From Primula veris (lineage: Eukaryota > Streptophyta > Magnoliopsida > Ericales > Primulaceae): a DNA stretch of 64,000 bases. A program made the position numbers and the translations under genes. The stretch's first letter is position 1, and every line of letters begins with the position of its first letter. Location of the stretch: NCBI GenBank assembly GCA_963682055.1, contig OY821741.1, forward strand, positions 17,103,211 to 17,167,210, in the 5' to 3' direction. Under the pieces are notes generated by a model, which ran no database searches, had not been told where the DNA came from, and worked only from the letters and a program-made list of their open reading frames with translations. Positions 61,439-64,000 of this stretch are shown piece after piece.

Positions 61439-61547
61439 GGACCGTCACGTGATCATACACGCCACTTAACTCTGGACATGTATAAGTTAGCGGATGCTGC
61501 ATATACATGTCAGGATTTAAGTGGTGTTGAGAACCACGTGACAGTCC
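61439..61547. repeat. Palindromic element of about 109 bp
   Basis: Left arm GGACCGTCACGTGATCATAC and right-arm complement GGACTGTCACGTGGTTCTCA continue into CCACTTAA and GACATGTATA, so about 46 bp pair imperfectly around a short loop. Both arms carry CACGTG. No target duplication noticed. Confidence 0.8.
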
Positions 61548-62089
61548 CCATATAAGATTAGATAAGACATCCGGTGTTATCGTGGGATTTCTGAGAACCG
61601 GTTGATAACACGTGTATTTAACAAGTACAATGAATACATAAATAGAGTAAAAAAGAAGAATGTGGAAGACAAACACGCCATAGTAGACATAGGAACATCA
61701 TTTTAAAATCTGCATAGTATTCCAAACAAAAATACAAAAAACTGTCTTTGTTGTGAAATGAAGTTGGTTTCCCAAGTACTCAAACTCATCTAACAACTTA
61801 GAAGCAGAGAGGTAAGTGTTCCGAAACTTGCAGAGATAAAACATACATACTCCATATATTTTATACTTTGCTGCCAACAATCTCCAAGTCGTTTTTTTTT
61901 TTATATAAGTTCGTGCGGATACCCACTATTGAGATAATTTTCTATTAGTCACACTTTTCATGCTTAATCCCTAAAATGTCACCGCTTAATGTTTTCATCC
62001 CTAATAAGTCACACTTTTTAAAAATTCAACCAATTTACAAAATTGCCATCAACCAACCAAGAAATCAAAATAAAAAATAAAAAATATCA

Positions 62090-63050
62090 CAAAATTCAAA
62101 AAAATCCAAAAATGCTACAAAACTCGAAAAAAAAAACTAAAAAAACTCGGAAAAACTCGGAAAAAATGTTAAGAATCAAAAAAACAATCAAAAAGTCAAG
62201 GGTGCCTAAAAGTGCATAAATTGTGCATAAAAAGTGGATACGAGTAAATAAAAAGTGCATAAAAGGTGCATAAACGGTCAATAAAAAGTGCATAAATGGT
62301 GCATAAAAGTAAATATGGGTCAATAAAAAGTGCATAAAAATGGATAAAAATAAAAAAATTCAAAACAATTCAAAAAATCCAAAAATACTGAAAAAACTCG
62401 AAACAAACTAAAAAGCTCGAAAAAAGTTAAAAAAAATCAAAAAACATAAATGGTAAATAAAGAGTGCATACGGATGCATAACAAGTGGATACGTGTGCAT
62501 AAAAAGTGTACATGAGTGCATAAAAAATGAATAAAATGTGTATAAAAGGGTGTATAAATGTTGCATAAAAAATTCATAAAAATTGCATACGAGTGCATAA
62601 AGAGTGCATACGGGTGCATAAATGGTGTATAAAAAGTGCATACGAGTGAATAAATGTTGCATAAAAGTAAAGGTACATAAAAAGTGTATACGGGTGTATA
62701 AATTAAAAAAAAAAAATCAAAAAATCGAAAAAAACTCAAAAAATTAAAATAATTAAAAATAACTCAAAAAAAAATCAAGTGCATAGTTAAATGCATAAAG
62801 TTGTAAAGGTTTATAAAGTGCATAATAGAGTGTATAAAGTTAATTAAAGTGCATAAATTTCAATAAAGTGTATAATAAAGTGCATAAATTTCAATAAAGT
62901 GCATAAAGTTCATAAAAATGCATAATAAAGTCATAAAGTTCACTAATGTGTATAATAAAGTGGATAAAGTTCAATAACGTGCATAATAGAGTGCATAAAG
63001 TTCAATAACGTGCATAAAGTTCATTAGATTGCATAAAAAATGAATACTAA
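62090..63050. repeat. Degenerate array of GTGCATAAA units
   Basis: Short units of about 10-15 bp: AAAAAGTGCATA, GGTGCATAAA, GAGTGCATAC, then in the right half AAAGTGCATAA and AAGTTCAATAA. It is interspersed with A-rich filler (AAAACTCGGAAAAA, TTCAAAAAATCCAAAAA). No coding capacity. Confidence 0.92.
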
Positions 63051-63479
63051 GCAAAAATATATAATCTACAATGTAAAACGAGTGACCAAAATTCGAAAAA
63101 AAAAACCATTTAATTGTTGTATGCACTTTGTGTGACTATAAATTAAAAAAATAAAAATACATATGGTTGAGTTAAAAATAACATTTAAGCTGAAAATACA
63201 TATGTTTATGTTAAAACTACACAAAATTACTTTGAGAACCATTTTCTCAAACACATGCAATGCAAGAAAATCAAATTGTTGCTTTATTTACATAATTTTT
63301 TCCAAAATTTCCCAAACTAAGATATTAACATAAATATTAGACCAACTAACTAGTCAATAATCTAATTACATAATATGTAACACGGATTAATCACATAAAA
63401 AATATTAAACTATTTATATCCAAATCCAAAACAGGTTTCGAGCATCAATACCATAAAAAATTTAAATTATAGATTATTA

Positions 63480-63790
63480 CCGAAAATCTGGCAACACCCA
63501 GCCCATCTTCATCTTCGACACATCATCTTCTTTCAGCTAGGGTTTCGTATAAAAATCATCGCCTCCCATTCGTTTGCCGAAATTCATCTACCTCATATAG
63601 AAAGCCCTCGTCGAAGATAACCCTCGTCGAGGTCGTCGTGGGAGATAAACAGGTGAATATAGTCGCTCGAAGCTATCTTCTCCGCCAACCATGAGCGGTT
63701 GAAGTCGTCACTCATCGTCACTGATCAGAGCTCCGGGATGATCTCTTCACCTCCGTTAACAGAGTTTTGAGAGAGAGAGAGTGTCTATTC
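63480..63790. other. GC-rich, gene-like section near the right end
   Basis: Contains CTAGGGTTTCGTATAAAAATC, repeated CCTCGTCGA words, CTCCGTTAACAGAG and a GAGAGAGAGAG run. It resembles the GC-rich sections of the other fold-back arms. No sustained reading frame on either strand. Confidence 0.5.
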
Positions 63791-64000
63791 ACGTGAGATA
63801 GATAAGCACATAGTAATAGTAAAAAAAAATACAATTTTTAAGTTATCTATATTAATTAGAAAGTGTGACTAATTTGTAAGAGTGATCTTATGTGTGATTT
63901 ATTTGGTATTAAGTTTAAAAAGTGTGACCTATGGGTCATTTTTCCTAAATTAAATTAAAGTTGATACATATATTTATGTATAAACATATTTATATGTATA

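Larger units (their letters stand above)
61930..63945. mobile_element. Possible TIR element carrying a tandem array
   Basis: Near the left end is TTAGTCACACTTTTCATGC and a second AAGTCACACTTTTTAAA. Near the right end lie the inverted forms (TTTAAAAAGTGTGACC and AAAGTGTGAC). Between them are a tandem array, AT-rich sequence and a GC-rich section. No transposase is visible. Exact ends and target duplication were not determined. Confidence 0.5.

Noticed and set aside
63490..63790. GC-rich section with CTAGGGTTT as a gene promoter or first exon
   Set aside because: No sustained frame or splice-consistent continuation before the window end; it resembles the fold-back arms.

Overview
The window looks like nuclear DNA of a flowering plant, probably a eudicot. 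It is AT-rich, its genes have several introns, and it is crowded with Ty1/copia LTR retrotransposons, Stowaway and other MITEs, fold-back elements and degenerate A/T-rich tandem arrays. The three host genes have plant-type families and splice sites. I cannot name the species; Asteraceae is only a guess from the repeat style.

Layout. 1-2721: a minus-strand copia element cut by the window edge, with a 769-codon pol frame that I checked codon by codon and found open. 3273-4450: a solo LTR with a 5-bp target duplication. 7085-9542: a three-exon PADRE/DUF4228 gene. 12341-14140: a degenerate tandem array. 14160-22345: a fold-back-like segment holding hairpin MITEs and a complete but dead minus-strand copia (15220-22057, duplication ATGTA). 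24880-27330: a tandem array with alternating inverted motifs. 28389-32125: a six-exon FtsJ/RrmJ 2'-O-methyltransferase gene with two head-to-head Stowaway MITEs in intron 1. 33442-49645: a large inverted-repeat element interrupted by two copia insertions of one family (33459-40508, duplication GATAC; 41273-48793, duplication ATTCT). 49820-51492: an array, MITEs and microsatellites. 52017-59783: a four-exon gene for a chloroplast RRM protein (RBD1-like) whose 6.3-kb first intron carries about 13 tandem copies of the end of exon 1. 61439-63945: a palindrome and a TIR-bounded array.

The host genes are unrelated housekeeping or stress-type genes with no sign of working together. Exon phases in all three join without breaking the reading frame (156, 220 and 402 residues), which is strong internal support for the models.

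Two signals stand out. First, the copia family at 33459-48793 carries many stem-loops with different, mostly self-complementary stems but nearly the same 8-nt loop (about CCWGTYGW), clustered just before gag and just before the 3' LTR. Second, the RBD1-like gene has the exon-derived array described above, and most copies keep an open frame and a splice donor.
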